A stretch of 18,633 bases of DNA from an uncultured Bacteroidota bacterium (GTDB taxonomy: Bacteria > Bacteroidota > Bacteroidia > Chitinophagales > Saprospiraceae), in contig CALEYM010000848.1 in the NCBI GenBank assembly GCA_937926185.1, positions 1 to 18,633 on the forward strand. The letters are read 5' to 3'. The notes below the pieces were generated by a model. It searched no databases, was not told the DNA's origin, and worked only from the letters and a program-made list of their open reading frames with translations. How positions within the stretch are numbered: position 1 is the stretch's first letter; each line of letters starts with the position of its first letter. The position numbers and the translations under genes were made by a program. Positions 15,390 to 18,633 of this stretch are shown here, piece after piece.

Positions 15390-18300
15390 TTAAGAAAGTG
15401 CTTCGTTTGCGTTGCGGATTTTAGCGGAATATTGTACGCCGGGGCGGGTATTGACTTCTTCCAGAACTTTGTAAGTGAGGGCTTCCGTTGCTTTTCCTGC
15501 CTTATTGACCTGACTGTCGGGATCGTTCAGGTTGCCGAAAACGATAGCGCCCGTGGGGCAGGCCGTTTGGCAGGCCGTGCGCACGTCGTTGTCCAGTACG
15601 GCGCGATTTTCGCGTTTGGCCGTCAGTTTGCCCTCCTGGATACGTTGTACGCAGAAGGAGCATTTTTCGATGACGCCGCGGGTACGCACCGTTACATCGG
15701 GGTTGAGCACCATACGCACGAGGTTGTCGGCGTAGTACGGTTTGTCTTCGCCCTCCACCCAAAATACACGCTCTTCGTTGGCCGGCCATACGTCGGCGGT
15801 AGTGTAATCAAGCCAGTTGAACCGGCGTACTTTGTAGGGGCAGTTGTTGGCGCAATAGCGGGTGCCGATGCAACGGTTGTACGCCATCTGGTTGATACCT
15901 TCCATGGAGTGGTTGGTGGCGTTCACCGGACACACGTTTTCGCAGGGGGCGTTGTCGCAGTGCTGGCACATCATCGGTTGATACACCACTTTCGGGTTTT
16001 CCAGATCGCCGTAGAAGTAGCGGTCGATGCGCAGCCAGGTCATTTCGTGGTGGCGGTTCACTTCTGCTTTGCCCACCACCGGCACGTTATTTTCACTGAC
16101 GCAGGCGACCTGGCAGGCGCCGCAGCCGATGCAGGAATTCAGGTCGATGTACATGCCCCATTTCAGGCCGGTTCCGTAATAATCGGTCCGGTCGGGATAC
16201 AGGGTTTGCTGATTCAGGTGCTCTGCTTCTTCGTGGAATTCGGCCATTTTTTCAGCCAGTTCCGGCAGCGCGTTCAGGTTGGTCTGGAAGATGACGGAAC
16301 GGTCGGTCAATGCACCCTGAAAACCTTTCCAGCCGAGCGCTTTTTCGTCGGCATTGATCATTTTACCTTCTTCCTTGCCCATAGCCTGTACCCCCATGGT
16401 GTGGTGGTGCTGAACACAGGCGAAGTGTTTGTCTTTTTCCCCGGTTACGGCAACTTTGGCCTCATTTGCATAATACTGTATCAGGCCGCCCTGAATAGGA
16501 AGCCATGGGTTCACGTTTAAACCATAACCGACGCCGCAACCACCCGTTTCGCGACCGCCGCCGAGGGCGATGGCCAGGGTACCGGGCGCCAGGCCGAAGG
16601 TGCGTACCACTGTGCAGGTCAGCTTTTGGCCTTTCACCTCCACTTCCACGTTGTCGCCGTCGTTGAGGCCTTTCCAGCCGTTGATGTTATTCACGCCGTC
16701 CCACTCCACCGGAATATTGAGGTAGTTGCCCCAAACGGTGCGGTTCACAGGATCGGGCATTTCCTGCAACCAGGGGTTATGGGCATACTGGCCGTTGCCG
16801 ATATTTACGGTTTCAAAGACAGCCAGTTCAAGTTCGGCAGAGCCCGGCTGGGAAACAGAACCGGAATTGAGCGAAATACCGGCGTTGAAACTCACCGTGC
16901 GCGGGGTGGCCGGCGCCTCAAACACGCCGTCGTGCAGGCTCATATCCCAAAAAGCTGCGGGCGTGGCATATTTCGATTGTTTGGCAAACATTTCGCTTGC
17001 CCAGGTTGATTTCAGGTATTGATAATACGGCTGCTCGTCCTGCCGGTTCAGATTTTGGCTGTTGGCCCATTCGAGCAGGGAATGTTCCGCCTGACGGGTA
17101 TCGAACAAGGGAGCGATCGTCGGTTGCTGGAGGCTGAAGTGGCCGGTTTTAGGTTCGGCGTCGCCCCAGGCTTCCAGCGGATGATGCGCCGGCGCCGCGT
17201 GTGTGCACAGCGCGGTGGTTTCATCCAGGTGTCCGGAAAAAGAAATGCGGGTATTGACTTTTTCAAATGCCGATTTGAATTCGGCGGCATTCGGCAGTTC
17301 GTAGGCCGGGTTGGCGCCCCAAACGATGGCCATGGCCACCTGTCCTCCATTCATCTCCCCGATCAGGCGGGCCATTTCCACTTCATTGCCCTGACGCAGA
17401 TTGTTCAGTACGCTGAAGTCTACCGTGGCATTGATATTGCCGAGCAGGTCGTTGATCTTGTTGACGATCACCTGCTCCATTACATTATTGGAGCCGCTTA
17501 CGACCAGCGATTTGCCGCGGGCCTGCACCAGTTCGGCAGCCACTTTTTTCAACGCGGTTTTCGCCTTGTCGTTCAGCGCCGGGCCGCCGATGCCGGAAGC
17601 GCCGGTCAGAGCTGCCACTTCGTTGTACAAGGCGCAAATCGCGGCGCCCTGCTCGCTGGGTTTCACCAGAATACGGTTATCGGCATTGGAACCGGTGAGC
17701 GACATATGGCTTTCCACCTGGTAGTGGCGCGACATGGCAGCCCCTTTCAGCGATTTGATGCGGCGTTTGGCGGCATAGTCGCGGGCATATTCGATAGGGC
17801 TGATCCAGGTGCCCAGGAAATCGGCGCCAAAGGATACGATCACATCGGCTTCGCCAAATTTATAAGAGGGTATGCCCCGTACGCCAAAGCATTGTTCGTT
17901 GGCGGCCAGCAAGGCCGCGCTTGACACGGGGTCGTAGGTGACTACTTTGACACGGTTGGGATAAGCGGCAGTGAATTCAGCCAACGCTTTTTTAGCCGTC
18001 GGGCTGATAATGGTATTGGTAATGAACCGGACATTGCCGCCCAATTGCAACTGGCCTTTAATTTTGTTGTCCAGATCGGCCCAGCCCAGTTTTTTTACTT
18101 CACCGTTTTCAATCGTGCCGGCATTTTGAATACGACGGCTATCGTACAGGCTGAGCACCATGGCCTGGGCGCGGGCGGAAGTACCGCCGGCCGTTACGCT
18201 GCTGAGCGTATTGCCTTCGACTTTGATGGGGCGGCCTTCGCGCGTTTTTACCAGAATGGAGCAATAATCGCCGCCATTGACGAAGGAAGAGGCAAAGTAG

Positions 18301-18554
18301 TTGGCCACACCCGGTACGATTTCATCCGGCTTCGTGACGTATGGAATAGCCCTTTTAACCGGAATTTCACAGGAAGCCGCCAGCGTAGCCGCTCCAAGGC
18401 CGAAGCCCATCAGTTTGAGAAAATCGCGACGGGAGGCCGCCCACTTGCCGTCGGTTTCGGCAATGTTCTCCACGGAAAATTCATTTTCAGCCGATTGCAG
18501 GAAGGATTCCTCCCGGGTTAAATCTTCGGTGCTGACCCAAATACCGTTATTCAT
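15390..18554 (-). CDS. actB: Alternative complex III subunit ActB (iron-sulfur, molybdopterin-enzyme-like)
   Basis: The large periplasmic electron-transfer subunit. The 1054-residue protein begins with an extended Tat leader: about 40 acidic residues, then SRRDFLKLMG (R42, R43), a hydrophobic stretch and Cys62 (LAASC), a possible lipidation site. Next is a long molybdopterin-oxidoreductase-like domain; in characterised members this has no Mo cofactor. The C-terminal ferredoxin-like part holds four clusters: C808/811/814/818, C863/866/871/875, C895/T898/C901/C905 and C965/968 with C995/999. The Thr at 898 in CIGTRYCANNCP predicts one [3Fe-4S] beside three [4Fe-4S]. The ATG at 18554 is chosen because the 11-residue extension upstream is encoded by tandem repeats. 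actA is expected just outside the window. Confidence 0.96.
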   Translation of the reverse strand: MNNGIWVSTEDLTREESFLQSAENEFSVENIAETDGKWAASRRDFLKLMGFGLGAATLAASCEIPVKRAIPYVTKPDEIVPGVANYFASSFVNGGDYCSILVKTREGRPIKVEGNTLSSVTAGGTSARAQAMVLSLYDSRRIQNAGTIENGEVKKLGWADLDNKIKGQLQLGGNVRFITNTIISPTAKKALAEFTAAYPNRVKVVTYDPVSSAALLAANEQCFGVRGIPSYKFGEADVIVSFGADFLGTWISPIEYARDYAAKRRIKSLKGAAMSRHYQVESHMSLTGSNADNRILVKPSEQGAAICALYNEVAALTGASGIGGPALNDKAKTALKKVAAELVQARGKSLVVSGSNNVMEQVIVNKINDLLGNINATVDFSVLNNLRQGNEVEMARLIGEMNGGQVAMAIVWGANPAYELPNAAEFKSAFEKVNTRISFSGHLDETTALCTHAAPAHHPLEAWGDAEPKTGHFSLQQPTIAPLFDTRQAEHSLLEWANSQNLNRQDEQPYYQYLKSTWASEMFAKQSKYATPAAFWDMSLHDGVFEAPATPRTVSFNAGISLNSGSVSQPGSAELELAVFETVNIGNGQYAHNPWLQEMPDPVNRTVWGNYLNIPVEWDGVNNINGWKGLNDGDNVEVEVKGQKLTCTVVRTFGLAPGTLAIALGGGRETGGCGVGYGLNVNPWLPIQGGLIQYYANEAKVAVTGEKDKHFACVQHHHTMGVQAMGKEEGKMINADEKALGWKGFQGALTDRSVIFQTNLNALPELAEKMAEFHEEAEHLNQQTLYPDRTDYYGTGLKWGMYIDLNSCIGCGACQVACVSENNVPVVGKAEVNRHHEMTWLRIDRYFYGDLENPKVVYQPMMCQHCDNAPCENVCPVNATNHSMEGINQMAYNRCIGTRYCANNCPYKVRRFNWLDYTTADVWPANEERVFWVEGEDKPYYADNLVRMVLNPDVTVRTRGVIEKCSFCVQRIQEGKLTAKRENRAVLDNDVRTACQTACPTGAIVFGNLNDPDSQVNKAGKATEALTYKVLEEVNTRPGVQYSAKIRNANEALS

Positions 18555-18620
18555 TGAGTGAATGAGTGAATGAGTGATTTGTGTCATTGAGCGATTGAGT
18601 GATTGAGTGATTGAGTGATT
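18550..18620. repeat. Tandem 8-bp array (TGAGTGAT family) upstream of actB
   Basis: TGAGTGAA, TGAGTGAT and TGAGCGAT units cover the region upstream of actB and reach its start codon, broken by a short TTTGTGTCAT segment. The core is shared with the 1748-1782 array. It fills the visible part of the actA-actB gap. No promoter-like element could be recognised here. Confidence 0.88.
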
Positions 18621-18633
18621 AAATCACTCAATC
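18609..18633. repeat. Inverted repeat where the TGAGTGAT array reverses orientation
   Basis: The arms GATTGAGTGATT (18609-18620) and AATCACTCAATC (18622-18633) are perfectly complementary around a single A. The array thus flips strand here, mirroring the arrangement at the left edge of the window. The window ends inside it, so the full arm length is unknown. Confidence 0.85.

Noticed and set aside
18555..18587. Eleven-codon extension of actB
   Set aside because: Encoded by the TGAGTGAA array; the ATG at 18554 begins the sequence typical of ActB leaders.

Overview
The window reads as a chromosomal segment of a Bacteroidota bacterium, plausibly Saprospiria/Chitinophagia-like; that finer placement is only an impression. 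The grounds are the ActBCDEF–Cox gene order, Bacteroidota-type promoter words (TAnnTTTG), near absence of Shine-Dalgarno sequences, and the extended Tat region of ActB. All genes lie on the minus strand except one small outer-membrane-type gene. No RNA genes, insertion sequences or CRISPR arrays were seen. No gap between genes exceeds about 140 bases.

Right to left (direction of transcription), 18554 to 4518 is one long respiratory operon. It holds actB, actC, actD, actE and actF (alternative complex III, a quinol:cytochrome c/oxidase oxidoreductase), then cytochrome oxidase subunits II and I, heme O synthase (ctaB/cyoE), two subunit III paralogues and a subunit IV. actA, the multiheme cytochrome that normally starts this cluster, should lie just beyond the right edge. 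Alternative complex III would oxidise menaquinol and pass electrons through its hemes to the CuA site of the A1-type oxidase, probably in a supercomplex. A strong intrinsic terminator follows the subunit IV gene. Beyond it come a Sco-fold protein, a DUF420 membrane protein and a tiny CxxCxM membrane protein, a set that looks like oxidase assembly or copper handling.

The left part (113-2227) holds pruA (proline catabolism) and coaD (CoA synthesis) on the minus strand, next to a plus-strand beta-barrel-like gene (2281-2778). That gene shares a bidirectional terminator with the CxxCxM gene.

The core system is known, but several details are unusual. Oxidase subunit II carries a C-terminal OmpA peptidoglycan-binding domain and no cytochrome c domain. 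The Sco-like protein lacks every copper ligand. One subunit III has a ~95-residue polar insertion, and several subunits carry His-rich tails or loops. Short tandem-repeat arrays of two families sit against gene ends; some are G-rich enough to form quadruplexes, and two adjoin perfect palindromes where the repeat orientation inverts.
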